Shown here: piece by piece, positions 36,277-49,223 of the stretch | Layout of the letters: each line of letters starts with the position of its first letter | How positions within the stretch are numbered: position 1 is the stretch's first letter | Origin: Perca fluviatilis | Lineage: Eukaryota > Chordata > Actinopteri > Perciformes > Percidae | Length of the DNA stretch: 64,000 bases | Direction: 5' to 3' | Assembly (NCBI RefSeq): GCF_010015445.1 | Contig: NC_053129.1 | Span: forward strand, 13,372,073 to 13,436,072 | The notes under the pieces: generated by a model | Seen by the model: the letters and a program-made list of their open reading frames with translations, nothing else | The model's database searches: none | What the model was told of the DNA's origin: nothing | Translations under genes and position numbers: made by a program

Positions 36277-39200
36277 GTAAGTATAAGACCATCAATTCTG
36301 TCTTGACTCTGTCCCTGCAGAGATTAAAAGGCCTTAGTCCTTAACTGTAATTAAAGACAAGATTTGTATGTGTGGTATGCTGTAGACTTTTATTCTTATA
36401 TACACTTATATGCATACTCTAAGCAACAAATAATATAGCATGTAGGTGATGTAATTAAGTCAAATAAATGCACAGCACAAAAATAATGCTAAAACCAAAG
36501 CATAAATATAAATGAAAACATAAAAAGAAATACTTTCACTTTGCTTTTTTCTTAATATTTGTACCAGCCTAAATTAAATAACATGACGTAAAAACAAGTA
36601 TTAACATTCTAATTGTAATACGCAATCATATCAACTAAACTAAACTAAAAAATCAGGGCCTAAAAAAATCTGAATATTTGCCTTTACGATCATTGTTATA
36701 TTGTTGCCAACCACATTATAAATTAGAACTATGATCCATCCCTTCAGGTATGTAAATTTATATTCTATTTCACTCAAAAATCCCCATGAAAAACTTCATA
36801 TCTGGGAGAAATGTCTCAGCAGCAGCCCTGTTTGTGCTTTCCAGTAGAGGCATATACAGTAGATCTTCAGTCTGTTTTATGTTCTTTTGAATATTTTTAC
36901 AAAGCTGAATATTTATAGACATCATGGCACACTATCATATGTCAGTAACTATATCAATGTTCAGGCTAAATTTGACAGGCATAAGTCTATTGGAATAACA
37001 GTGACATAAAAAGTGATTTCCGAGTGAGCAGGATCATTCTGACAACGTTGACATAGTAAATTTATTGAGTGCACAGTTAATAATCACCTCACCTCCTGAT
37101 TCCCCTTCTCCTCTCACTTATAGCCACATTTGAAACACAAGCAAGACAAATGAAGAATAAAGTAAAGCTTTGCATGTGGATGCCCCTGGCAAAGGGGGCT
37201 CAAAGGATGTGGCCAGCCTTACTTTGTCTTTTCCTTATTGCTCATCCAGCTCAGCCAGACACCATTGAAACTGGCGATTTAAATAACCCCTTGACTCAAC
37301 TATGATGAGGTTTGTGGATGGATGGGGAGGCCAGCTTCTATTTCTGTGCTGCTGTTTATTGTCTGGACTGAAACAGATAGATAGTAGTCAGCTATGCGAT
37401 TACATATAATGATACAATTTAGCACTGTAAAATGCACCACAATCACCCACTGCACTTCATAGTAGCATTTCACTCCAGTTTCATACAGAGAATATATTTG
37501 TATGCATTTGCTACATGTGTGTCAAGGGCTGAACTTACATATTACTGTTCCTTTGACAAATTAATCATAAAGTGTCAGTTTCACAGCTGCCAGTTACATT
37601 TACCTTCTGAGCAAAGGCACCCAGGAGCCAATTAACTTACACCGCTGGATTTCACACTACACTCCCTGTTGGAGCTACAAAATTCTAATTAAAAGACCAA
37701 AACCAGCAATGCGTTAATCCATCTCCCAATACTTTCTGACTTCCCTGCCCTGTCTGAGGCCCAAGCTCAAGATGATGTTATCCTGTAATGGATTAGATTG
37801 ACATATTTTTTGCCAATATTTAAATAACATTGACATAACTCTCACATCTCTATGCTAAATATGAAGCTAGAGCCAGCAGGCGATTAGTTTAGCCTAGGGG
37901 GAAACAGCTAGCCTGGCTCTGTCCAATTAAAAATAATACCCGTAATCCTACCTCAAAATGTCAATTAACATGTAATATCTTCTGGCTGCTAGCATCTTGT
38001 CATCACTGTTAGATGCTAGGCAACCAACCAGGAAGTCAGTGGCTTGGTCAAGAAAGAATCCAGCAGTTAACCCCTCTTAAAACCACAACTTGACATTTAA
38101 ACATTTCTGTGTATGTATAAATTTAACAAACAAGTGCTAATTATTCAAGTTTAGATATATTTTTTTAAACTTTGGACAGAGCCAGGGTAGCTATTTCCCT
38201 TGCTTTCAGTCTCAATGTTAATTTCAGCTAATTTCCCAATGGCTGGCTCTAGCACAGTGGTTTTGATCTCAGCAAAAAAAGTGAAGTCAATATAAACTAT
38301 GTTCACTATGTTCATTTGGTGCTCTAGTGAGTAATTATGGCAGAAGGATGATGCACTGTATCCAGATGTGGGATAGACTAAAATAGCATGTAGCCTAATT
38401 ATAATGAATAATGAACAGTGCAATTTGTCTCATTTTGTATATTTTTTTATTAGTCTTTTAATAGTTTTTCATTTTCAACAGAGGACAGTGGCACAGCGTA
38501 CAAGTTACATCCAGATTTGGCTACACATGTAATAGGCTAATTTGATATTAGGATAAAGTGTTGGTATTATGTAACCTTTCATAGGATTTTAATATAAGAT
38601 CAATATAGAATATGACCAGACTTATTATTTAATTCACTTTTGCCTTTCACACCCATTAACAATGCCAAATGGTGCCGAGTGGTTTTAGGGATTTCACCTT
38701 CATTATTTACCAACACTGTGCCACTTAAAACACCCCGTTATAGATTAAGAATGAAGGACACTAGATAAAGAGTGGTCCCTCTTGTGAGAATTGTAGAAAT
38801 CTCTCATCTGATCACTTCCTCGCTATGACTCCACTTGATGTCAGGTGATCGGTGGATTGATTGCCTCGAGTGATCTGCGAGATCTGAGTGACCCTCGTGT
38901 TCGCTTTATCTAAGCCTTTAAATTGTATGTCCACATGTGCATTTACTTTGATAGTTTTCAATTGATATTTAAAATGCAGCAGATTGGAAAAATTAAGCTA
39001 AAGGTCGTAATTCTTTTTAGGTTATTTGTAAATCGATCTGTGGTTAAACTTTGGTCAGACTACTGGCAACGTGACTGCAGGAAATTGAAGAGGGACTGAC
39101 AAAGACCAGAAGGGAAAGCCGTTCTGCTGATTGTGACTGGCCATCACTTTTAAAGATCAGGGCTCCTTTGAACACAACAGATTTGTTTGTGTTGCAGCAA

Positions 39201-40228
39201 ATGCCCTGTGGCTATGGCTGTCGGGGGTGAGTGAGTGAGTGAGTGAGTGAGTGAGTGAGTGAGTGAGTGAGTGAGTGAGTGGGTGAGTGAGTGAGTGAGT
39301 GAGTGGGTGAGTTTGTACGTTTGTACCTGTAACATTCACTTTAACTTTCTTCTATCATGGGAATGCATTTTTCTTTAACAAATAGTTTCCAATTAATTAT
39401 GAGCTACAGCTGGATTTAACATGTTCTAGTGTGAGTTGAAGTGATTACTAGTACCACAAATTGAACCCCAGAAACCCCAGAAACACTGTTAGACGGCAGA
39501 AATAATCAACCTACATTTTGTATTTTATATTGTCCTGATGTTTGGTATGTATTATTTGCTTGTTTATTGCTATTTTTGTCCTTTATATTGTTTTTGATAA
39601 GCGATGATTAATATACTGCCTAACATGTTCTGTCACGTGATTTTACCTGTTCACACCAATGATTTGACTTTTACCTGTTGACCATGTGATCACTGGCCAA
39701 TGAGCTATACGATAGAGCTCAAAGGCAAACATTTTGCCTTCATGGACGAAACACGTTGGTCTGTTTTAATGATTTAGCCAAGGATATATTGAAGTGGATA
39801 TATTATGCTTTTCCGTATTTTCTGTCATATCTACAATGTTATAATGTTGGATTGTCATGTAATTCAAATAATGAGGTAAACATTTTTTAGAGTAATCCCC
39901 ATGAGCTAAAACGTTTGATAATTTCAATTTCCAACTGAAATCGGGCTCGCAGACCTCTAGAACAAACACCAAATGTCATGCTTGTATCATCCTTTCCGCT
40001 ATTCTTCTGCTATGCGCTCTACCTAATGTCAAACTATAATTTTAAATTCAGATTTCAAATCAGCAGTTGGCTCATTTTTGTGAAAAATGTTTTTCCCCTC
40101 CTCTCTTGCCGAGCCCTCTCGCCTCCTTTGCTGATCACACATATTCCACGCACCCCTCTGTTTTTTTTTGTTTTTTTTTTATTTCTCCCTGCCTTTCCAT
40201 GTTCTTTTATCTGCTCTTCTTATTCCAG
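36277..40228 (+). other. Opsin A intron 3
   Basis: A GT-AG intron of 3952 bp, phase 0. It holds a fish interspersed repeat at about 37850-38280 ('gaagctagagccagc', 'gaaacagctagcctggctct') and a (GTGA)n tract at 39227-39311. The acceptor is preceded by a long pyrimidine-rich stretch (40090-40226). Confidence 0.8.
39227..39311. repeat. (GTGA)n microsatellite
   Basis: About twenty tetranucleotide units with two 'gggt' interruptions. The Thr-His-Ser-Leu frames on the minus strand are an artefact. Confidence 0.95.
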
Positions 40229-40615
40229 ATGGCTGTGATGATCAGTTCAGGTTTCCTTATTGCCTGGACCCCCTATGTGGCTGTGAGCTTCTGGAGCATG
40301 TTTCACTCTCAGGAGCAGGACCACATGGCTCCAATCATCACCATGTTACCATGCCTCTTCGCTAAGAGCGCCACCGCATACAACCCTTTCATATACTTCA
40401 TCTTCCAGGCTAACTCCCGGCACGAGCTCGTCCACCTCCACAAACTCATGTGTTGTTGTTCTCATCAGGCCAATTCATCTGCTGAAGGAGAGAAGCTCGA
40501 AGGCAAAATGGTCAAAGGTTTGGACTGCACCAGTTTTGAAAGAGAAACTGATGAAACCTGTGTGGCTCCAATGGGAGCTCCTGACAATGGGAGTCAGATG
40601 ATGCCTCTGGGCTAA
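40229..40615 (+). CDS. Opsin A, terminal coding exon
   Basis: Encodes 128 residues after a phase-0 acceptor ('ttattccag'). Helix 6 reads ISSGFLIAWTPY (CWxP relaxed to AWTP). Helix 7 reads PCLFAKSATAYNPFIYFIF with the retinal-binding lysine at 40364-40366 and an intact NPxxY. After helix 8 comes a CCC cluster (KLMCCCSHQ), a likely palmitoylation site. The tail is acidic and Ser/Thr-poor and ends PLG before TAA. All features expected of a photopigment remain in the three exons seen. The protein is incomplete only because the first exon is not identified. Confidence 0.93.
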   Translation: MAVMISSGFLIAWTPYVAVSFWSMFHSQEQDHMAPIITMLPCLFAKSATAYNPFIYFIFQANSRHELVHLHKLMCCCSHQANSSAEGEKLEGKMVKGLDCTSFERETDETCVAPMGAPDNGSQMMPLG

Positions 40616-42375
40616 TACATGTAATGAAGTCTACCTTCTTATTGAATCCCTTTGTTTAAATTGTCCATTGAAGGAATTTCATATTTATATGGTAAATATA
40701 GAATAGTATAGACATCTTTATTGTCCACTCGCGTGGACATGTGTCGGTAACATAATATTAATTCTTATAAATTATAATTTATAATAATGGTACATGAATT
40801 ATCATGAATTCATGCACAAAGCATGAATTCATTCATGTAGTACTTTATGAACTATCAGTAATCAGAATCAGAATCAGAATCAGTTTTATTGGCCAAGTAT
40901 ACTTACATACACAAGGAATTTGACTTTGGTAGGTGTTAACTCTCTATACATTCAACAAATAGACATGTAGGAGTAAACATTCAGTAGACAAATAGTAATA
41001 TAGACACATACTGTACAACATAATGTACCATGAATAACAGTTTCTCATTCATGACTTAATGCGGGAACAATACCTGAATTAATGCATCGGTAAAGGTATT
41101 TCAATCATCATGATTTCTGAAGTCTTTTGTTTAGTAAGATGACAGAAGATGGAATAACAGTAGTAAAATGTGTAGCTAGACCATGGTGGCTTAGGAGAAA
41201 AAGCTAGCTTGCTCTATCCAAACGTAACAATATCTATCTACAAGCACCTTTTAGGCTCGCAAATTAAAACATTGTATCTTTTAGGTTTGTTCTTTACAAA
41301 AACAGAAGCGATGGTAGACAGAAAAGAAGATGAAAATATTATTTTGTTACCTTCTCTTGGCCTTCCATCCACTGTGCTATGTCTTTGATGAACTTTGGTC
41401 AAAGATTTCCCAATGTCCACAGCATCCTCAGTGTATGTGCTGCATAGTTTAACACATATGCTTGCTGTATGAAATTCCTTCTTGTCCACATTTCAGCCAG
41501 AAAGTCATACCCTATATACCCTATATTTATTACAATTCATTGCTTGCCTTATTGCCTTGGCATAGAAAGATGATTCATTTGATCTTTCTGATTTAATTTT
41601 CAAACTGGAAAATTGTTAACTGATTGTTATTTACAAAAGTAAATATACATAATATATAAACAAAAATAATAATAATAATAATAAACAACAAGCAAATTTT
41701 TTTGCTTCTTTGCTTTACTTGTTGGGAGTTGTGCATCCCCCACCCACCCACCTTAATGTACCAAAAATGAGCCGAACCATGACTGTTTTTTTTACATAAA
41801 ACTGTTAACACCATTCACTAAAAAATATGACTTCTTTAATAATTGTATTAAAGGAAATGGCAATATATTTATTTATATATTTATTACAGTCCTTGCTTTT
41901 GTTCCACAGCTTATATCACCTAACTTAGATATTTATTGGTCCTAATTGGTTGGGTTGGATTAGCAGTTTTACTCTTAGTGATATGTTTGTAGCTTTACAA
42001 TTTGCTTTTCTATTTTTACGTTTCAGCTCAGTAGGCTACATACATTTAATTAATCTAAAGGAGTTCCATTTTCTGATTGAAGCTACGTACTGAAGCAAAA
42101 AGGGAAGTGGTGGGGACAAACGCATAATTCCAAATATGAACAAAAGGTATTTCACAGTTGACGCAAGGTTCACCTTGAACTAAGGCAAATGAATGCCCGC
42201 TGGCATTTGTGACTTTGCTTCAAAACACTCCATGCTTTGCTTTTATCAGCACACAGAGCTTTGAAAGCTATTCATTCTTAAGCGGAATTGATTTGAATTG
42301 AATTGAATTCCTTTACTGTCATTGCTTTTAAGTACAATGAAATTGTAGAGCCACTCTAGGTGCATCATCATTGTA

Positions 42376-42412
<37 letters not shown>

Positions 42413-44310
42413 TAATCTCACAACACATTCATTGCAAACACACACACCCACCCACCCACACACAGACAAACACACACGTACCGAATACATCTCAACCAGC
42501 ATTCAGAAGGCACACGTTTTCTGTTGCCTTGTCCATGTCTATAAAAAAAAAAAAATGTTTTAATTAAAATTCATATATTAGAAGCTGGATGGCTAAGTGA
42601 CCCCCTGTACTGCACCAACATTCTAATTTTAAAAAAAAATTTTTTTTTTTTCTGCAAATTTTCTAAAAAAAAAAAAAAAAAAAATTTATTTTTTTTTTTT
42701 TTGTTCTTTTTTATTTTCATTATTATTATTAGTTCTCATATTGATTACCCAGCAAATGCCTCACCGAGACATCTATTTGTATGTGAATTACCTGCAGGCA
42801 AGAACCATTTTCTATCTCTGGTGGCAGATATAGACTAGAAGTAAATTATCTCACCTATTAACTACTTATTCAATTAATTTAAAAACACAATTAAGTTTTT
42901 ACGCAAAAACAACACCTCATCATTAAAAATCCTAATGATTGGATCTCTAAAATCACATGTTATTTGTGAGAGTCTTGTATTTTGTCTGTTTATCTGGTTT
43001 AAAACAAGTGGCAACTGATTGACAGTCCAATCAATAGACTTCCACCACCCACATCATTACGCTGTTCTATTTCACACAACAATCTAAATTGCTCTGCCAA
43101 TATGGCTGTATAGAAATGTTTCCATTAACGGGCAGGGCAGGGTCCAATCTGTGTTTGTGTTTGTACACATTGTATCTGGTAGCGGTTCATCAGAGGGAGG
43201 TACTTATTATAAAGTCAATGGACTGTCTTTGTGATCTCTCAAAGTGCTTTTTTCCCCCACAGGGAAGGAAGAGAAGATCATTAGCACCTCCTTTCAGAGG
43301 AGAATCAGCACTACTGCCAGGCAAGACTTGCAGTTGGTTGTTGGGTAAAAAGCACTTTCACAACAATAATGAATTCCCTCAAAGCCGGTTCTTTCTAACT
43401 GTGACCAAATCAAAGGTGTGTGCAGGAATGTGAAGGATTTTTTGAATAATATGGACTTGAAAAGAAAAAAATACTGGAATAGAAATAAAAGAATAAACCC
43501 AACACCTCTGTGCCCACCTTGCCTTCTCTGGATGTTGAAATGTGCTGTGGTCGAAAAGAAAACCTCCCTGGTGGTTATGTCCGATTTCTTTCTTTTCAAT
43601 GACGAGGAGGATCATAATTAGTCTCTGCGCTGAGAAGCTTCTTTCATGCTTATGATTGGCTGGGGTATTGTAGAGAATGAAAGGACCTTTTTTCCTCATC
43701 TTAAATGATGTCACAAATGTAAAATATATATATATATATATTTCATGTTTGAATCAGGATTTTGCACTGCTAGATATGACCTTTAGATATGATATTTCAA
43801 AGGAGGGGTTGAGGTCAGACGTACATGATTAATTTGATTCCCCGACATACAGTCGTCATACAAAACTAGCCCGAGAATAGTTATATATATATATGTATAC
43901 AGTATACTTACACCTTACATAAAAGCACATCATAAGCCTCCACTTGTTAAATTGGAAGAATTTTACAATATCAGATGTGTTTTGTTTATCAGCTGTTTGG
44001 CAATTAGATTACAGTTGATTTATCAGAGTATATAGAATAGCTGCCTGCTGACAAAAACAACATAGTGGAAGCGGCAAGAGCGACCCAAAACAGTTAACTT
44101 GTGGTCCATAAAAACTAATAAGACGATAAGGAATGCACTGTATGGCTTCATAGAGCTGCGGGAACCTGGAGAGTGGGAAGACAGTTCTCCTGTGGTCATC
44201 CCCCATAAGCAACACCTTCAACATTAAACATCGGCATTTTAGTCATTGCTAATATAACAATGGTAATAATTGCAGCTTTAACTTCTTGGCAACAGCTGTC
44301 AGGACAGTGC
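40616..44310. other. Intergenic region between the two opsins, first part
   Basis: No gene. Short LINE 3' ends in reverse lie at about 40690-40750 and 40855-41040, the latter with a 'cagaatcagaatcagaatca' tail. Another LINE tail lies at about 42290-42350. Low-complexity A/T runs occupy 42540-42720 and TA tracts lie at 42380-42410, 43723-43742 and 43880-43900. No AATAAA lies soon after the opsin A stop. Confidence 0.5.
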
Positions 44311-44647
44311 AACCCTGTTCTCACTCCAAACTCGGAAAATACGGACGTTTGGACAGTGGCTGTCAGTGGCTGTCAGCGTCTGAAGTGACGAAAAAAAGCG
44401 CCCTTCAGCGTGTTTGTAGAACGTACCGGGGAGAGCAGCAGTTACACGGGGTTTAGCGAGTAGTATGTAAGGGGGAAATTGTAAGAGGGAGGATAGTCAA
44501 ACACAGGACTTTCACCCAGGAGACAGTGTCTTTAACCCTCCCGTTATTCCCGCGTGTCACGGAAGCGTAAGCCCACCCATGACCTTTTCCTTAACCTAAC
44601 TGCGTCAAAAGGGGTGGCAATAGTCCCGACCAAGCGCGTTTAGTTAA

Positions 44648-46137
44648 AGGTCCCATGACATGAAAATTTAACTTTATGAGTGTTTTTAACATTAATATGC
44701 GTTCCCCCAGCCTGCCTATGGTCCCCCAGTGGCTAGAAATGGCGATAGGTGTAAACCGAGCCCTGGGTGTCCTGCTCTGCCTTTGAGAAAATGAAAGCTC
44801 AGATGGGCCGATCTGGAATCTTCTCCTTATGAGGTCATAAGGAGCAAGGTTACCTCCCCTTTCTCTGCTTTGCCCGCCCAGAGAAGTTGGCCCAACCATG
44901 AAAAAAAGAGAGACATCATGGCTTTCAAACGAGCAAAGTGGCAGTTGGTCAAGGCCACACCCCCACCCTCCTCCTTGCCCCCCCCTCTCTCCTCCTCAAT
45001 AGCTACAGACACAGAAATGGCACATACTAAGGAAAGCTCATTGTGGGACTGGCTCTAGTGGCTGTAATTCTGCACCAAGGCTGAATTTCAGGAAAGAGAC
45101 TTCAGATATAGTATTAGGGGACCACTGAGGTCTATATAAAAGAGACTTCAGATACAGTATTAGGGGACCACTGAGGTCTATATAAAAGAGACTTCAGATA
45201 CAGTATTAGGGGACCACTAAGGTCTATATAAAAGAGACTTCAGATACAGTATTAGGGGACCACTAAGGTCTATATAAAAGAGACTTCAGATACAGTATTA
45301 GGGGACCACTAAGGTCTATATAAAAGAGACTTCAGATACAGTATTAGGGGACCACTAAGGTCTATATAAAAGAGACTTCAGATACAGTATTATGGGACCA
45401 CTAAGGTCTATATAAAAGAGACTTCAGATACAGTATTAGGGGACCACTGAGGTCTATATAAAAGAGACTTCAGATACAGTATTAGGGGACCACTAAGGTC
45501 TATATAAAAGAGACTTCAGATACAGTATTAGGGGACCACTAAGGTCTATATAAAAGAGACTTCAGATACAGTATTAGGGGACCTCTGAGGTCTATATAAA
45601 AGAGACTTCAGATACAGTATTAGGGGACCACTAAGGTCTATATAAAAGAGACTTCAGATACAGTATTAGGGGACCACTAAGGTCTATATAAAAGAGACTT
45701 CAGATACAGTATTAGGGGACCACTGAGGTCTATATAAAAGAGACTTTAGATACAGTATTAGGGGACCACTGAGGTCTATATAAAAGAGACTTCAGATACA
45801 GTATTAGGGGACCACTGAGGCCTATATAAAAGAGACTTCAGATACAGTATTAGGGGACCACTAAGTTCTATATAAAAGAGACTTCAGATACAGTATTAGG
45901 GGACCACTAAGGTCTATATAAAAGAGACTTCAGATACAGTATTAGGGGACCACTAAGGTCTATATAAAAGAGACTTCAGATACAGTATTAGGGGACCACT
46001 AAGGTCTATATAAAAGAGACTTCAGATACAGTATTAGGGGACCACTGAGGTCTATATAAAAGAGACTTCAGATACAGTATTAGGGGACCACTAAGGTCTA
46101 TATAAAAGCATCCAAAGAGCACCATGTCATGGGACCT
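44648..46137. mobile_element. piggyBac-like non-autonomous element carrying a satellite
   Basis: The ends AGGTCCCATGACATG and CATGTCATGGGACCT are perfect 15-bp inverted repeats. Both are flanked by TTAA (44644-44647 and 46138-46141), the piggyBac target. The first 450 bp are shared with the copies at 3236-3560 and 30920-32122. The last 1 kb is a 46-bp satellite array found only in this copy. No transposase is encoded. Confidence 0.85.
45095..46106. repeat. Tandem array of 22 units of exactly 46 bp
   Basis: The unit starts agagacttcagatacagtat and continues taggggaccactaaggtcta, then tataaa. Unit starts at 45095 and 46061 are 966 bp (21 x 46) apart, so the array has no insertion or deletion. 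Units differ only by substitutions, mainly 'actaagg' versus 'actgagg', which form runs of identical variants. It lies entirely within the TTAA-target element. Confidence 0.97.
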
Positions 46138-46232
46138 TTAAAGCGCGTTATATGACGCTAAAGGACACTTTTAGCATCAATAACAAGGAGAAAGGCACCT
46201 GACCAAGAGTCCGTATTTTACGAGATGGGAGT

Positions 46233-46855
46233 GAGAATGTGAGTTGAGGTATTGAGCCTTTAAGTGTAAGTGTCCTTTAAAAAAAAAAGAAAAACAAAAA
46301 AAACTCAGAGGGTCTATTTTCCATCCTCGACCCTGCCCTGAACTGTAGGGCAGCAACACTCAAAAAAAGTTGCAATGTCCCAATAAGAAAGGAGAGGAAG
46401 GGGGACGGTAACAATGTAAACAGCGCAAGTTTGTTGATGTTTTTAAAGATAAGAATTGCATTCAACACAGGTCTTATTTTGTTTCTGTGGACTGTAAACA
46501 GAAGCACTTTTGTTTACAGTTCACTGTTGCCTGGACAGTCCTGAAGTTGATTCTATCACAGATAGAGAAAGTTATTTTTGAACTTCGAAGAAAAGCAAAT
46601 CAGAAGTTATGGTGGGCTTTGACCTTAACGTGAAGGTCCTGATGCCTTTACATGACACCTCTAGCCAGAAAAAGGCCAGGATGTCGTCAGAATTGTGTTT
46701 GGTCCACATCCATCAACGCCTTCCTTTCTGGCTATATCCACTTTTTGTCAGACAAACAAACACTCCAGTCAACACCTCAAACCTCCAAAAACCGACATTT
46801 ACTAATCTTTTGAAAATTGCTTCGGACTCTCTCGCCACAGAAAGGCCTTTTACCT
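46233..46855. other. Noncoding
   Basis: An A-rich run near 46278-46301. No gene or clear repeat boundary. Confidence 0.4.
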
Positions 46856-46859
46856 TTAA

Positions 46860-47768
46860 AGTGCCCATAAAATCACTTTTTCTGGGATTTGCGGTGCGAC
46901 CTAGTAAAACCTGTATACAATTTTTAAATTTATGAGTTCTTGAAAAAGCAGACCTTGTTACGCCTGTTAAATTTGAAAAAAAGTCCGTAGGCTAACAGCT
47001 GGCCGAGTTAGACTCTGAAAAAATTTATTTAAAAAGACAGCGAGGGCGGCGACAGAGTAAGTCTCTGTGGGGCACGGAGAAGAAATTAAGACTTTTTTAA
47101 GCCAGTTTAATAGCTGTGAAGTATAGGACCTGGTAAAGCTGACGTTGAGTGACGACAGGCGTAAAGCGCCATGGGAAGGTATTTCAGTTTTTTCTCGTGA
47201 CCATAGTATGGAAATTGGAAAAATCAATTAAATAGGTATAGTCGAATTGTGTGAAAACACTTAGGAAATTGTACAGAGGCCTACTGTAAATATTTTTGAA
47301 ATAGAATTGTGGTGTTGGGATTTGAGTCCGCGGCAGCGACTCGGCTGTGTGTGTGGTTTGTGAAAAATTGTAAATAAGATTGTTTTGTTTAATTGAGAGC
47401 GTGCAGCTCAGCAGTGTTGGATGGGTGGCAGAACGAACACGCAAAGTTGGAAGTGCGCTCTCGTTTAGAAGAAGTCTCCCGGCTAATCCTGCCTTGTACT
47501 GACTGAAGTTGTAGAAACAAACAGCTAGCTGATGTGATCCTTACCTAGCTACTGCGCATGTGCGCCTCCCAACAAAGACGGGATAGAAGTGTGAAGCCTC
47601 ACTCTGTAGCTAAAACAGAGAGCTCAACACACAGGGTGAAAAGAGGATCTGCAGCAATGTGCAGTACAACAAAAATATGGTGTTTTTTGAAAATTAAACA
47701 ATGTAAACCTATTCTGGTACAACCTCAAAATACAATTATGAAACGGAAATGAGCATAATATGGGCATT
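46860..47768. mobile_element. Second TTAA-target (piggyBac-like) element
   Basis: The left end AGTGCCCATAAAATCAC follows TTAA (46856-46859). The right end 'aatatgggcatt' is followed by TTAA (47769-47772), with near-matching inverted termini. About 0.9 kb; no transposase recognised. Confidence 0.65.
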
Positions 47769-47774
47769 TTAAAA

Positions 47775-49120
47775 GCCTGCTATTATCGTACTGTCCATTT
47801 TTACACTCAGCCGCTCCAATGCAGCCGTAAAACATCAGACTTGAGATCTGTCCTGCGTCACTTCTGCCAGATTGTCTGACCCTGGACCGCGAGGGTCACT
47901 GAGTCTCAACAATGGATTTTTTTATGGCAGGTTAGACAATGATGTAGAGACTTCAAAGAGAAAGCCTCAATCAATCTCTCAATCTTGAAAAGACAAGGCC
48001 TTTCAGGGTTTTTTTTTTTGACATTTGCCACAGAAACATCCTTTCTTTATGTTACTCTACTTTGATAGATTGTGTCAGTCAAAAGGCTGTGGATTTCCAA
48101 TAAGACAACCATCATTATTTAATAATTTGCGTCATAACTGTGGCTCGTGTTCATTGCAAAGCTAAGTGAAGTCCCCATCGATGTAAATAATTAGGATTTC
48201 AATTTACAGTGACATTTATTAATTTGTTTGACCCGAGGCGCTGCTGTGGGGGAAAGAGGAGAGCAATTTCAGCCAAAGCTCTTCATAGTGGACTGGCCCT
48301 GACCGGCCGTAACCTGGATACAAGAGGCCTGTTGATATGTTGTCAAGGAAAGATGAAGAACATAGCATCGCATCTTGCACAATTAAATGCTGGCCAAACC
48401 TATTGAACATTACAACAAACAGGGTCATAACCAAGATTTTTCAAATACTGAGGTCCCCCAATGACACCAATGGTACCAAGGGCGGGTCCCGCCCTTGGTA
48501 CCATTACAGCCCCACCCGCCCCCAAATCCATTGGGCTAGAGTGCTGTCAATCTGACAGATTTGATTACCATTGGATCAGAGTCTGTCACTCTGCTGCCTG
48601 TTCTGCCAATCACTGCCTTTAATGGATATAGACTTTAAACACACATTGTATGGCAACTGTGTACTTTGTTGAGCTTAGAAGTAGAAACATATTGAACTCA
48701 CTGTAGCACTTGTTGCTGTAAGAAATACATTGTCTATCACTTTATTTCTGTTCTGTTTCCTAATATCTGAAAACGGTGTACAGCTTTGTTTTCTTTTTAT
48801 CTAGTGTATTGTAAGTGTATTGCACTTTTTATACGGTTCTGTGAAAAAAATCTTCCCAGCCATGGTCACTTGACCAATCAATGTTTCCATGATGACTGTC
48901 CAAATTGTTGCCTTAAGAGCCCAACATGTGTATTTGGATATACAATTTGTTGCAAATAAAAACAAGTAAAATTAATAATGAAGGTGATGTATTTCATTTA
49001 GCAGAATAACATTGTGTTGTTCTATCCTATCCAATATTTCCTATATTTCTAAGCAGACACACACACACACACGCATGCACCCGCGCCTCCGCGTCTCTGC
49101 CTACTACCTACTCGAGGACA
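47775..49120. other. Intergenic region upstream of opsin B
   Basis: No gene. It contains the perfect hairpin at 48469-48505 and a short CA tract at about 49055-49073 just before the GC-richer opsin B leader. No convincing TATA box is visible. Confidence 0.45.
48469..48505. repeat. Perfect 18-bp inverted repeat with a 1-nt spacer
   Basis: The arm AATGGTACCAAGGGCGGG is followed by a single T and then its exact reverse complement. The stem would be 18 bp with eleven G/C pairs. Function unknown. Confidence 0.9.
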
Positions 49121-49121
49121 G

Positions 49122-49223
49122 ATGGATCTGACGCCAGGACGCATCAACAGCGGCACATTTTGACCTTCTCCATCCTATGAAGACAGATCACTTCTTCTCT
49201 GCTATCCTTCTTGTCTGTTACTG
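49122..49223 (+). promoter_or_regulatory. Two small upstream ORFs in the opsin B leader
   Basis: If the transcript begins upstream of 49122, the leader contains two short frames. One runs 49122-49163 (13 codons plus stop). The other starts at 49177 and has 15 codons, and its TGA stop at 49222-49224 overlaps the opsin ATG (TGATG). Such a layout usually lowers initiation at the main start or allows reinitiation. The transcription start is not known, so the role is inferred. Confidence 0.45.

Larger units (their letters stand above)
44315..46232. mobile_element. Inverted-repeat element split by a TTAA-target element
   Basis: The left end 'ttctcactccaaactcgg' then 'aaaatacggac' and the right end 'gtccgtattttacgag' then 'atgggagtgagaa' are inverted matches over roughly 30 bp. 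The TTAA-target element at 44648-46137 separates them. The left half contains 'gcgagtagtatg' and 'acacaggactttcacccagg', linking it to the repeat around 17840-17930. Confidence 0.65.

Noticed and set aside
40067..40228. Upstream extension of the opsin A last exon to an earlier start
   Set aside because: The extra residues come from a pyrimidine-rich intron end; the acceptor at 40227-40228 joins helix 6 correctly in phase 0.
45095..46106. CRISPR-like regular array
   Set aside because: Units are contiguous 46-bp tandem repeats without unique spacers, inside a eukaryotic transposon.
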